Assembly (NCBI GenBank): GCA_002049455.2
Contig: KV918931.1
Span: 62,001-126,000 of the forward strand
Source of the DNA: Porphyra umbilicalis
Lineage: Eukaryota > Rhodophyta > Bangiophyceae > Bangiales > Bangiaceae
Direction: 5' to 3'
Length of the DNA stretch: 64,000 nucleotides
Positions 53,083 to 64,000 of this stretch are shown one piece after another (the stretch's first letter is position 1; every line of letters starts with the position of its first letter). The notes under the pieces were generated by a model. It worked only from the letters and a program-made list of their open reading frames with translations. It made no database searches and was not told the origin of the DNA. A program made the position numbers and the translations under genes.

Positions 53083-56000
53083 CCCGCACGGAGGCGGAAC
53101 GAGGGGTGAGAAGGAAAGGGGAGGGTGCGAAGAGGGGGGCCGCGACGCCCCCACCACACCGACCGCAGCCGGCGGTGGCGGACGGTGGAGCGCAGGAAAA
53201 CGAACGAGGGGACTGCACGTCGCGACGGTCCGCGCGCGCGCGCTTCCCCGGCCGAACGCGCGCGCAGCGAGTGCAACGACACCGCGAGCCGTGCCGTTTG
53301 GTGGTGTACCGCGGCCCGGAGGCGGCAAGGAGGTTGTTCACGGTGGGCGTGGTCGGACGGTGGGGGGCTGAAGGCGGGTCGGCGAGGTGTCGGCGCCGCA
53401 AACGTCCCAGCTGGTGGTTGCGGGGAGCGCCAGGCGGCTTGCCGGGGCCCTGCTGGCACCTAAACGGCGGCGGACCAAGCCCAGGTGGGCACACGACCTC
53501 TCTCAGAACCAATGAGATGCTGTTGGACCACTAGATACGCTGCGTTGGCGCCCTGATGCTCCCGTTGAGGGCGGCGGCCAGGCAGCGTGAGGGTTGCGGG
53601 CCCCCAGAGACCCCTAATCGGGCCTTTCGCGAGGAGGACGACTCGAACCGGCCCGGCAATGAAGGGCCAGAAAACGACGAGGCGGGGCAATTGGGACGCC
53701 GAAGGACAGGAGGCTGGAGCAGTTGAATAGACGCCAGGCCGAGCCTGAGGCTGTCGTGAGTCGAGAGGCACGAAGAGTGGAAGGCACTGCGGCCACGGAA
53801 TACAATGAGATAGCTTGAATATCGAATAGAACAAAAACAAACGCAGAACAAGAACATGTATTGACAGCAGAACGCAGCTTGGCATGGAGGGCCACTCTTT
53901 GCAAAGTGCGCAACAGTGTCTGGGCTCATACACGCGTCCTGTGGGCCACGAGTGGCCTCTCACCGTGAGACGGCGATGACCACCCGTGCTTGCGTTCCCG
54001 CCGCCAACCACAAACCAACCGTCGCTCGGGCCGTCAAGAGCATCCTCCTGCACCGTACGACCACCCATACCACGTGCTGCAGGCGATCTGCGCTCCTCGA
54101 GATTGTGGTCAGGCCAGAACTGAACTTTAGTGGTCACGGAACGCGCATACTCGCTGAGTTGCCCTGGCCCCACCAATTTATTGATGGCTGCTTCCAAGTA
54201 AAAAGGAAGTATTAAATTTCACGTTTCCTCGATGTAGCTGGGGGTGAAGAGCTTTCTGGTGACATCTAATGGCTACAGAACTGCATCGTGCACAGACTTT
54301 CTCAGAGGTCGGGTCGAAACTAGTTGTTCAATGACTATTCGTCTATCACCGCGCAAGCTTCTCGACCGTCGTTCTCGCGCGGTCCAGTTCGTCAACAATC
54401 CAGTCAACGTCAGGTCGTCATACTTTCTGTGCCGTAGACATCGGAGTGCGATGAGCAAACGCTGGGATGCTTTGGAAGACCGGGATACCCATGTCGAGAT
54501 CCATCCATTCAGGCAAGGGCTGTCTCAAAGTCCGCTGATTGATGCGCTCAGCCATGCGACACTTGCCACCCAGACTTTTGATGTTCACGGCAGGAGCGAG
54601 ATGGGGCTGCCATCAGGAACCACGCCAGGAGCTGTAGACGTGGGTCGTCTCGATGGAGACTGGTACAGTAGTAACGCGACGACGAAGTCATTGACAGCCG
54701 CATTTCACTGTCTGTGCCCTACAGCTCGCAGTTCACAAGGGGTGTCCAACATGTCAGGGAACTTTGACTGTCGAATCAAACAGGATTTTCTTATTCAGTT
54801 TTCACGAGCTGCATCTTGAAGACTGACCAGCGGTCATGGGGAGTCGAATTGTGCATCCAGCAGCTGGCTTTCGATTGTAGCTTCTTCACCCTCAAATGGA
54901 CCGCCAAACGTGGGCCACACGATGGGTTCACAATATTGCGAGGGAGACGATTCCGTGCGAAACCGCATCATGACAGTCGGAACTGGCTATGATACACCCG
55001 CGGCTCTTCGCCGACGGCGGGCCACTACTACCAGCCTCACGTTCCCGGGTGGCCCGACTCGCATGAATGTCTGAGCAGCTTACTCGGGCCCAAACCCGTC
55101 CACTCGATGCCCCAACCGCAAGCCGTCAGTCGGCCGCTGTCGCCAGGCCCTTCGTGGCGCCAGGTGAGGCTGCTGGGAGGTGGGTTGAGGGCTGCGGTCC
55201 CTCGGGCCTCGTGGCGTCGTCGGTGGCCCGTGTGGTTTGTGATGCTGCTGGTCGAGCGAGGTATGCTGTGTGGGGAGCCAGGAAGCGGCCGACGTGCACG
55301 GGGGCTCGAGCTGCCCATGCGGGCACCTCGCGCACCGCTGCTGTCTCCGCCCGCGTAGACGTACTCGTTCGGTGACTGCTGTGTCGATTGCCTGTGTGGG
55401 CGGGAGCCGTCGGTGCGGGGCAACGCCGTACGGTGCTCGTGCGCAGGGCGTGTGCCCTTGGGGCCACGCCACCGACGGCAGCGGTGACGGTGGCGCTGCG
55501 TGCGTCGGCACTCTCGGAACGCACCGAGCGGACTCCCTCCCGCTCGCATATTCTTTGGCTTTTTTATGTTACATCGGCTGTGTCTCTAGGGCACCTGCCG
55601 TCTTTTGAGTATCTTCTTCTCGGGGGTGGCCTTTGGTGCGCATTTTGGCGTCGGCGTATGGTGTCTGCCGGGTTGGGCGGTGCCGACGCGCACATCCGGC
55701 GGAGGTAGCGTCGGCAGCCGGGGGAGAAGGCGGGTGTGATGCCCCCGTACCGGCGCAGGGGGGCTGAGTCGACTATTTGCGAGGCGGTTGAGACAGGGGG
55801 GAGGGAAGCGACTGGTGAGACAACGGCCGGTGTGAAGCGCCCGGTACGTGAAGGGTCTCCGACGTCGGCGTGGTTTCTTTGCTGGGAGCTGCTCCGGGTG
55901 GGTGCTTGGACCCTTGTCCTGGTTCCGGCGTTTTGCGCGGGTGAGGGGCGCCAGGGGAGCGTGAGGTGGAGAACACGCGATGATGGGGCGCATTTTGTGA

Positions 56001-56092
56001 AGCGTGAGGCGTGCATGCTGTCGGTTGCTGGCCTGTCATGCGTGTGTCGCGCGCTGTGTGAGATGGAGGAGCCATCCAGCGCGACCTGCCGC
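53083..56092. other. intergenic, no supported gene
   Basis: About 3 kb. 53.1-53.5 kb is the upstream region of the CCT gene. 53.6-55.0 kb is lower in GC; one plus-strand ORF (54244-54819) has fairly protein-like composition but no recognisable domain. 55.0-56.1 kb is GC-rich with chance ORFs. A transposon remnant in the low-GC part is possible but was not shown. Confidence 0.35.
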
Positions 56093-56215
56093 CCTTTCGC
56101 GATGACAGGGAGCAGGGCGCATACAGCCTAACACCTGCGGTCGGTGCGGTGCAGAGCACCGCACCGACCGCAGGTGCTAGGCTGTATGCGCCCTGCTCCC
56201 TGTGGTCGCGAAAGC
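56093..56215. repeat. large near-perfect hairpin (about 60-bp arms, 3-nt loop)
   Basis: 56093-56152 is inverted at 56156-56215 around the loop AGA (56153-56155). Within 60 positions only about three to five mismatches occur (one near 56131, two near 56103-56104, the rest at the outer edge). The inner arm reads CACCTGCGGTCGGTGCGGTG. Candidates are a foldback element, a small-RNA precursor or a recent inverted duplication. It lies about 350 bp upstream of the zinc-finger gene. Confidence 0.9.
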
Positions 56216-56503
56216 GGCCGGCATTATGTCAACCACACCAGCGTGCAGCTCGGCGGATGGATACTTGCTGGGGTAGGAGTTGTGGATACACCTATGTAGG
56301 AGGTGACCTCGCTCTGAAGATGGCGACTGCATCCACGAAGTATGTTCAATATTTGGACGCGTTGCTGACGCATCTTTCCTTCTTCCGCTCCTTCTGGTCT
56401 GGTGCTTTGCCAAGTTTTTTTCTTCGTGCTCTCTTTCGCTGTGGTTATCTTGCAGTGGGAGAGCATTACACGTGACGTCAACGACTGCCCGCCATCGCTA
56501 GAC

Positions 56504-58806
56504 ATGGACGCGCTGAGCGGGGGCGACTTGGCAGACCTTCTTCTTAATAGTGGCGACGCTGATGGCGATGGCGTTGGCGGGCGGGGCTTGGACGTATCAA
56601 CCCGAGACGATGGAGGCGCCAGCGGAATGGCACAGGTGCCACAGGCCGCTGCCGCTGATCTTGCAGATGCAGGCGGCTGTGAGCAGTCTGGCGACTCCGA
56701 TGCGGCGGTGTTTGCCGGACTCGGCTCCTTTTGTGACGGCCCCGGCGTCGGGCTCGGCACGGACGTGTCGTTACGGCGGGGAAGTGGCGGCTTTGGGGTG
56801 GACAATGATATGCAACAGTTTATGATGATCGGCGGCGCAGCGGAGGCAGGTGGCGCTTCTACTACCGGGGCGGCTGGTGCACGTGTGGGGGGGAGCGCGG
56901 AGGCGGCAGACACGGCCGACCAGGCGGGGTGGTCCTCGCTTTCAGCGCTGGGGGTGGAGCTGGACGGTTACGGAGGGCTTCCATCGTTAGAGTACGACGT
57001 GAGTGGGATGGCACCGGCGTTCGCGCCACCGCCCGTGGATACGCCGCCTCCCGCGGCGCCCGGCGCTACGAAGCCGGAACCAACGCCCGTGGCAACACAG
57101 GCGCGGCTGCCCCCACGACTTCAATCTACTCCAGTACCAGTGAGCGGTGCGCCAAACATGGACGTTGCGCCGACGGGTGCTCCCGCCAACGCTCCTGCCG
57201 CCGCTGTGGCTGCGGCAGCGCTCCCTCGGCATTCCGGACCGGTGCCGGAAACGATGACAACGACTGCTTGTGGAGCTGAAGCGGAGCCATCTACGACAGC
57301 CGCCGCTGCCGGACACCCGTGGTTGTCCTCCCCGATGCGGACGGCACCCACGGGGGCGGCCGCCGTAGGCACGCCCCGTGGCCGGGCGCGGACTATCAAG
57401 GTGCCGCTGCTGCCGCTGGGTACCCCCCCGCACCCATTGCTCCGGCTCCCGATGTCGATGGGCCGGGCAGGGCGGGGATGCCAATGTCGCCCCTGCCCTC
57501 GGGGGGCCCCAACACTCCCGCTCCGTCTCCACCACCCGTGCGGCCGTCGCCAAGTGGGACCACGTCGACTGGCCCGACGGGGCGGGGCCGTGCCGCGACG
57601 CTTCCGTGCGACGTTTGTGGGCGTAGTATCTCGACCAATGGGGCCAACTATCGGCGGCACCGAGAGGCGTGCCTCCGCGCTCGATCCCGCGCACGCGGGG
57701 TGGCAATCGCGGGCGGGGCTGCCACAGCCGCCGCCGTCGCCGCCACCGCCGCCGCCGCCTCTGCCGCTGCGTCACCCGGTGGATCCTCGCGGGGACAACC
57801 TCCGCCAACGCCGCCGCCGCCACTGCCCACCGCCTCGTCGGTGGCGGCGGCGTCCACCGCGGCCGCGTCACCGGCGACTACACCTCGGACGACAGTGCTT
57901 AAGACCGAAGATCCGACGGCGCCGACCCCAATGGTCCTCGACCCGTTCCCGCCGCAGCCACTCTCCTCCATCACGGCCGGAGATATCGGTAGCAGCGCCA
58001 CGTCGGGGATCAGCTTGTCTCCGCCGCCGCCGCCGCCGCCTCCGCCGCCTACCGCCGCGTGCACCCCAGTGCTTTTGACGGTGCCGAGGGTCGGGGCGGC
58101 CGCGGCCTGGGAGACTGGTCACGGTGCGGCCGAGCAAATGGCCGTTGCGGCCCCGCCACGGCCACGAGTTGCTGTGCGGTCACCGTTCCCGCCCGCGGCG
58201 GCGGCTGCCGCCCTTGCTGCCGCCACCGCTGCTACGCGGCCCGCTCCGGCGACGCCCGCAGGGCACCCGCCCTCCCGGCGACGGCCGCCTGTTTCTCTTT
58301 CAGCCGCCCGCGTGTCGACGGTGCGGGACGCGGCGCTGGCGCTGTCGCTCTCTCGGCTTTCGGCCGCCGCCTCGGAGGCGCTGGACGGCGGCGGACGCGC
58401 GGCTGTGCGCGACGCGCTGCTCGCGCTTGCCCGCAAGGCCGAGGGCCACGGTCCTCCGTCGTCCCTCAGTGGCGTCGGGAGCGCCGGAGCGGGTCCCGCC
58501 CCGCCGGGCTTGGGAGGTGGTGGTCGCCCAGCGGCGCCGACCGCGCCTGGTGGCCGCCCGTGGACGACGCAAGACATCGTCTCGCAGTCGGCAGCGGAGA
58601 AGCTCGTGCTAAGGATGCTGTTCCTCGATCCAACGTCGGCCGTGTCGGCGGCTGCGACCGGCAGCGGGGGGGAGGGGCGCCGTCGCAGTCGGGCGCGCCG
58701 CCGTCGGCGGCACCCAGCGACGCAAGAGGATCCGTTCCAGGAGAGAGCGCCACTGCGCCCGCGTCAGCCCCGACTTGATGCGCCGAAGGGTGCAGGCAAG
58801 GGTTAG
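56504..58806 (+). CDS. C2HC zinc-finger protein with acidic N-terminus (putative transcription regulator)
   Basis: The first in-frame ATG is 56504 (GACATGG context; MDALSGGDLADLLLNSGDADGDG), an acidic, leucine-containing start like an activation domain. Long Ala/Gly/Pro-rich regions follow. A single zinc finger at 57607-57672 reads CDVCGRSISTNGANYRRHRE then AC (C-x2-C-x13-H-x3-C). The C-terminal third has helices (VRDAALALSLSRLSAAASEAL, VRDALLALARKAE) and AEKLVLRMLFLDP before a basic tail. The first half and the finger half lie in different frames. They join at the C7 run 57423-57429, where PLGTPP continues as APIAPAPDVDGPG, so a homopolymer length error is likely. A TCTTGCAG sequence near 56448-56455 could be the end of a 5' UTR intron. 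The family is not assigned. Confidence 0.62.
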
Positions 58807-59784
58807 GATTGGCTGCTGCAATGGCGGACGTGCTGCCCCTCGCTGTCTGTGGTCAAGTCGTTTTGTTGCGCTCTTTTTTTATTCTGTTTGTCCGCGCCTT
58901 GTCAATCCTTTTGGGCTTTCGGGTCCCTCCCGCGACCGTTTTCTTTCTCCTTTATTCTGCCTGCTCGCTCCTTTCTATGTCGAGTTGCTCATTCTCTTTA
59001 CGCACCCCGTTCCGCGCCACCCTCGCTCCTGCTTTGCCTTCCTCGCATTTTTACCTTCTTCCACTCCTGTCCCTGTTGCTTGTACGTCTCACCACCGTCA
59101 TCTCTGGCGGATAGCGCAGTCGCCGTGTACCTGCCTCATCTGATGGCGTCGGCCATTGCGGGCGGGGTTTTGCTCGGAGCCTGGGTCGTTCTACACCAGG
59201 GTGCGTTTCTGCCAAAAAATAATACGCTGAACGAGACATGGATGCGAACATATCCTATCATTGGCCGGATGACCCACGTACGGCATGTGTTTTTTTCATA
59301 CTTTAGCGAACACGGTGCTCGATGAAACCAAGGTCGCTTGCAAACCCTGGTCAGCAGCATCGGGGCGGCCTCGGCTCTTTGGGCCGTCGTCGTATACGTG
59401 TGCGACGTGCGACCTGTGTCCCTGCAGTGGCCCTGTTGCGGGCGTCGTGTGTCCCTGCTGTCCGATGCGTCCATCACCACTGCGCAATGCTCGTCGTGAC
59501 GCTGGCGGTGTAGCGGCGGGCAATGGGCGACGGCCCTGTGGCGGTGGGGTGGGCGAGCGTCGCCCCTGGTGTTGCCCGCGCGTGTGTCGGTGGCGGCGTG
59601 GGCGGTGGTGCCCCCCCCCCGCCCCCGCTTCCATCGGTAGTCGTGGCCGCGCGGTGATGCTGACGGCGAGCGGTGGGTAGGCGTCGAGCCGTCGGCGGTC
59701 GCGTGGACGTGCCGGCGGCAGACTGCGGGCCCGCCGGCCGGCTGCGGCCGCGGGTGGGGGGAACCACCCGCTGCCGCTGCCGCT

Positions 59785-59820
<36 letters not shown>

Positions 59821-60101
59821 GCCGCCGCCGACGACGCCGCCGCCGCCGCCGCCGCTGCCGCTGCTGCCGCCGCTACCCGCTGCTGCCGCTGTCGCGTCCG
59901 CCGCCACCGCCGCCCCGCGGTCGGCGGTGCCCCCCCCCGGCCGCCCCCGTCGACGGCGACGCGGCGGCGGCGGCGGCGGGTGCGGGTGCGCGCGCGGCGG
60001 GCGCGCGGCGGTCGCCGCTGCCGGCGGCCGCGACGGTGCGGGCGCCCTTTTTGGGCGGGTGGCGCCGCCGGCGGCGGGGGCACACCCCCACCCCGCACGC
60101 G

Positions 60102-60153
<52 letters not shown>

Positions 60154-61681
60154 AGGGGCCGTCGCGTGCGCCCCGCGGGTGACGGCCCCCGCCGTCTGAC
60201 CGTGGCGTCGGCGGCGGGTGCGGCCACGCGGGGTGGGGGACCCCCGTGGCGACGGGGGTGCTAGCCAGCGCGTGCGGGATGGCGCGTGCGGGCGCGCGTG
60301 GGGGTGTACGCGGACGCTCGCGCGCGTGGGGGAGCTGGCGAGTGCTGGCGCCCCCGAGGGTGCTGGTGAGTGCTGGCGCCCCCGAGGGTGCTGGTGAGTG
60401 CTGGCGCTCCTGGGAGTGCTGGCGCCCCGGGGGGGGTGCTGCCACGTGCTGGCGCTCTCGGGGGGTGCTGGGGAGGGCGGGCGCTCCCGGGGGGGTGCGA
60501 GCGGGTGCTGGCGCCCCCGGGGCGCCCCTTGCGCCACCGCGCCCCGTGCCGCCCCGCCGCCGCCGCGGACGGGCGCCCGCCCGCGGCGGCGGGGGTGACG
60601 GTCGGCGCCGCGTCGGCGGCGGCCGCTCGGCGCGATGCGGCAGACGCGGCGGGCGGCGGGCGGCGACGGGGTGCGCGGCGGCGGCACCGCCGCGGGCGGC
60701 GGTGGGTCACGGGCGCGGGTGTGGGGGGCGTCTGCTGCCGCACTGGCGGGTGCGCGGGTGCCCGTGCGAGGTGCGTGGATGGAGCACGGGGGGTGGGGTC
60801 TCCCGCCGTGTCGGACGTGTGTGGGGCGGTGCGGGGGTGCGGCTCTGCCCGCCATTGGCGGATCCGCACACCTCCTCCTCAACCCGACGCTGTTCGTTGC
60901 ACTGTCCCCCGTGTTTACACGCACCCTCCCCGGTGCAGACGAGCCGCCGGCCGGCGCTCCCCCCTGCCGCACCGACGGCGCGACGCTGCCGCCGCCGCCG
61001 CCGCCGCCGCAGCCACGGTACCGCCCGTGTCGGCGCGCCGCCGCGGGCCCGCGCGGCCTCGCCGACCGTCGGCGTCGTTGCACCCGCCGCCGCCCCCGCC
61101 GCCCCCCCGTTTCACCGCTGCCGACCGGCACCGCCGGTCGTCCGCAGCGGGCGCCGCCGCCGGCGGCGGCTCGAGCGCGACCGCCGCGCCGCGGCGGCGG
61201 CGGCGGCGGCGCCCGCCGCACCCGCCACCGCCCCCAGTCACCGCCGCCGCCGTCGACCGCGCCCCAGACGGGCACGCAGACACAGAGAAACCATTGTACA
61301 CCACGTCGTTGACACCGCGCCCGCCCACGCGTCCACGGCTTCCGCCCGCCGCGGTCCGTCATCAAAAACAAGGCACGGCGACGACGCGCGGCGCGGCAGC
61401 ACCCCAAGCCCGACCCCGTGTCCCCACCCTCAATCGTGTATCCCGCTCGGCGGCGCCCCCCCCCTCTCCCCGGGCGGTCCACCCCCGTCGGCCACTGCCG
61501 CCAGGGCCCCCCCGCATCCCGCAGCCACACCCGGCACGAGACGCACAGAGCCGACACCCCCCCGCCGCCCGCGCTCCCCACCGCCGCCCCGCACTGCCCG
61601 CGGCGACGTGCTCCCCCCCCCCCTCCCCCCCCCCCCCCCCCCACTCCCCCCCCCGGGGCGCCGCCCCTGTGGCCTGTATCC
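58807..61681. other. long intergenic region; degenerate minisatellite
   Basis: 58.8-59.3 kb is T-rich, lower-GC DNA after the zinc-finger gene. 59.6-61.7 kb is extremely GC-rich with (GCC)n runs (59780-59880, 60105-60155). No protein-like ORF, despite frames open for up to 800 codons. Confidence 0.45.
60330..60530 (+). repeat. degenerate ~30-bp minisatellite around GTGCTGGCGCCCCCG
   Basis: Two adjacent units (AGTGCTGGCGCCCCCGAGGG then TGCTGGTG) are near identical at about 60340-60400. Further copies of GTGCTGGCGCYCCSGGG continue with increasing divergence to about 60530. Confidence 0.75.
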
Positions 61682-61849
61682 TTAAACCCCCGACGCGCCA
61701 GCCGCGCGCGCCGGGGCAGCCCGCACCGTACCCCCATCCGCGTTACGCGCGCCGGACAGCGGGGCGCGTGGCGCGGTGCGCCGACCCAGTGGGCGCGGCG
61801 TCAACGCCGCACCCGGGTGGCCCGGGGGGGCGGGCGGGCGGCGCAGGTG

Positions 61850-61893
<44 letters not shown>

Positions 61894-63251
61894 CGCGGCC
61901 GCCAAAACCGACGCCACCGTCCGAGGCGGCGCCCTCCTCCACGTCCATGGACGCGGCGGAGCCGCACAGGCTTGCGGGCGCCGACCCGACGCCCACCGGC
62001 GGCCGCCGGGTTGCCGCCATGACCGCCGCCGCCTCCGCCGCCGCCGCCGCCGCCGCCACCGGGCCGGCGGCGGCGGCACCGCCAATGTTGCCCGCCGACG
62101 TGACCAACTCGTCCTCGTCCTCGTCCTCGTCCATCCCCCCGTGGATGTCGCCGCTGCTGGTGCCCCCCCCCCCGCCCCCCCCCCCCCCCCCCGCAACGCC
62201 GCCTCCTCCGCCCGCTTGACAAACCGCCCCTGCACCCGCGTGCGGCCGTCGGCAATGGCTTTGCGGCACCCATACTGCACCCGCCGACCGTACGTGCGGC
62301 GGTCCCGCTTGGTGCGGTACCGCGCCAGCACCGCCGCGCGCTCCGCAGACGAGTAGAGGCCGACGCGGCTGCCGGGGGAGGGGGCCGCCCCCGCCGCCCC
62401 CGCCCCCGCCGCCACCGCCGCCGCCGCCGCCACCGCCGCCGCACCCGCCGCCGCAGCGGCGGCGACCGCCACCGACGTGGCGGTGCCACCCGAGGGCGTC
62501 AGCCCCGCCGCCGGCGGCGCGACGGCCCCACCGCCGGCGCGGCCGGCGGCGGCCGCGTGGGGGTGGGGCAAGATCATCCCACACCCGCCGCCGACCGGCA
62601 GCTGCAGCGGGCGTGGGACGACAAGCACGGGGGGCACGGTCGGCCGGGCGCCGCCGACCGCCGCCGGGCGCGCCCGTAGTGGCGTCGACGCTGACGTTGA
62701 CAGTGCGGCAGCGGCAGCCGCCGCCGCCACCCCCCCCTGCGGCGGCCCGTCGTCTGCGCCCGCGTCGGCGGCGGTGCCGTCGCTCCCCCCCCCCCCACGC
62801 CCGCAACGGCACCGACGCCCGAAGTGGCGGCGGCGGCGGTGGCCGCCGCCGCCGCCGCCGCCAGCGCGGCGGCGCCGAGGGGTGGTGGCCCCCCGCCCCC
62901 CCCGCGAGCGCACCGTCGGCCGGCGCCGGCGGCGCCGGCACGAGCACCGACGTGCCCGCGCACACGCCCGGCACGCCGGCGAGGAAGCGCAGGCGCGCGC
63001 CGCGGCCGCCGACGCCGGCCGACAGGACGGCGGCGGGGACCATGGCCGGCGAGCCGCCGCCGCCCCGAGGCGTGGCCGTGTAGAGGAGGGTAAAGCCGTC
63101 GGGGATGAGCGCCGACGCGTCGGTCGTGGGGGCGGCGGCGCTCGCCGCGGGCAGTGCGGCAGCCGCCGCTGCGGGGGGAGGGTGGCGGCGAGGGGGGCAT
63201 CGCGGCCGGCGCAGCGGCGGCGGCGGCTCTAGGGGGGCGGCGGCGGCGGCG

Positions 63252-63283
<32 letters not shown>

Positions 63284-63445
63284 GGCGGGGGTGGGGACAC
63301 TGGCGCCGCCCGGACGCGCACCTCGTCCGGCGGCCGACGCCGGCGCGAGGCGACCAGCGGAGCGGCCGCCCCGCCCCTTGGCCGACGCTGGGCGGGCGCC
63401 ACGCAGCGCGTCACTGGGCGGCGGCGGCGGTGCGCCGGCGGCCAT
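61682..63445 (-). CDS. second CCT-motif protein
   Basis: The ATG at 63445 (ACCATGG) starts MAAGAPPPPPSDALRG, followed by an Ala/Pro-rich N-terminus and a region TDASALIPDGFTLLYTATPRG. The CCT motif lies at 62215-62345 and begins ERAAVLARYRTKRDRRTYGR, ending in IADGRTRVQGRFVKRAEE. It keeps the R..R...K...R.(F/Y)...V.Y..RK..A..R.R..GRFVK pattern. An acidic stretch (MDEDEDEDELV) and a Gly/Ala-rich tail follow. The CCT block is in a different frame from both ends of the protein; the changes fall at the C12 run 62785-62796 and in the C-rich run 62163-62192. As with the first CCT gene there is no B-box. The two proteins are not similar outside the motif, so they are not a recent tandem duplicate. 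Confidence 0.75.
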
Positions 63446-64000
63446 GGTAAAGTAGGGGCGGGGGCGAGCTGGGGGAAGATGCGGACCGGCATGGGCGCGG
63501 GTATCAATGGGGGTGCGGCGCGGTCAGAGGGGGGGCGCGGAGATGGCAACGGCGCACCGCAAACGTACCGCCACCAACGCCGTTGGCCAACGCAACAGGG
63601 GGAGGGAGAGGAGGACGAGGGGAAGAGCAGGGAGACGGAGCAAGCCACCGCCACCTCCGTGCGCGCCGCAGGCAGCCCGTCTCGAGCGCGACGGCCGGGG
63701 CGCGGCACACGACCACCGAGGCGCGGGGGGCGGCTGCGGCGGAGGCGGCACGTGCACCTATCCCAAGGTGTCGAGATTGCCGAGGGACCACACCCCAGCC
63801 GCCGCGGCTACAAGAAAACAAAAAAGAAAAAAAAAGTGCCGCGCCACACCCCCTGCGAGCAAGGAGCGGCGCGCACCAGCCGACGGTGGAGCACCGCGCC
63901 GGTGGGGGTGGCGGTCGTGCCGGCGGCGGCGGTGCGTCCAACACAGCCCTTGCCACACGCGCCTGACAGGCGCGCAGACACCTGTGGCGCAGCGCTGCTG
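63446..64000. other. upstream region of the second CCT gene
   Basis: Contains an A-rich patch (63813-63836) in GC-rich DNA, opposite in strand to the other poly(T) tracts. No gene is supported to the window end. Confidence 0.4.

Noticed and set aside
54244..54819. 191-codon plus-strand ORF in a lower-GC stretch
   Set aside because: Composition is protein-like but no motif, no Kozak support and no conserved block was recognised. It might be a decayed transposon gene but cannot be supported.
59296..61737. 813-codon minus-strand frame
   Set aside because: Composition is Arg/Pro/Ala/Gly only, driven by (GCC)n and the minisatellite. No domain was found.
1..64000. CRISPR arrays, operons and bacterial insertion sequences
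   Set aside because: No spaced direct-repeat arrays, Shine-Dalgarno spacing or bacterial gene clusters. Spliceosomal introns and a polymerase III tRNA gene show a eukaryotic nuclear genome.

Overview
The window reads as nuclear DNA of a photosynthetic eukaryote with a very GC-rich, intron-poor genome. A red alga of the Porphyra/Pyropia type is the best fit. The reasons are: a mitochondrion-type molybdenum cofactor gene (CNX2/MOCS1A-like), a plastid-lineage DUF760 protein, two CCT-motif regulators, a spliced cytosolic ribosomal protein gene (uS12), mostly single-exon genes, and a tRNA-Arg(ACG) gene with an insertion in its D loop, a gene form best known from the red alga Cyanidioschyzon. The species assignment is inference; no search was possible.

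Layout. 0-4 kb: molybdenum cofactor gene (+), then a convergent type II membrane FG-GAP/UnbV protein (-). 4-9.5 kb: long intergenic stretch. 9.5-11.7 kb: secreted protein with ten exact 64-residue ten-cysteine repeats (+). 12.5 kb: tRNA-Arg. 13-16.6 kb: weak cysteine-rich ORF remains and a type II membrane protein (-). 18.6-20.7 kb: F-box protein with four CxxC knuckles (+). 21.46-22.37 kb: non-autonomous hAT element with a perfect 8-bp target duplication. 22.9-25.8 kb: two-domain DUF760 protein (+). 27-28.2 kb: type II glycosyltransferase-like protein (-). 28.7-38.9 kb: probable large DNA transposon, with inverted sub-terminal repeats, carrying a spliced unknown gene (-) and, facing away from it, a spliced zinc-finger transposase (+). 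40.9-41.9 kb: RING-like ORF. 42.26-42.99 kb: small inverted-repeat element with paired palindromes. 43.5-46.7 kb: TAPT1/POD1 homologue (-). 47.1 kb: mariner-type MITE. 47.9 kb: 10-bp satellite. 50.1-50.8 kb: uS12 (RPS23) with one intron (+). 51.5-53.1 kb: CCT protein (-). 56.1 kb: large hairpin. 56.5-58.8 kb: C2HC zinc-finger protein (+). 61.7-63.4 kb: second CCT protein (-).

A recurring feature is that recognisable genes are broken only at long G or C homopolymers (7 to 28 bases), where the protein continues in another frame. I treat these as probable length errors in the sequence rather than pseudogenes, and give each gene its full span.

The conserved genes are ordinary housekeeping, Golgi/ER membrane and regulatory genes with no evident shared pathway. 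The accessory layer (four transposon-type elements, satellites, hairpin) lies in the lower-GC stretches between the GC-rich gene islands.
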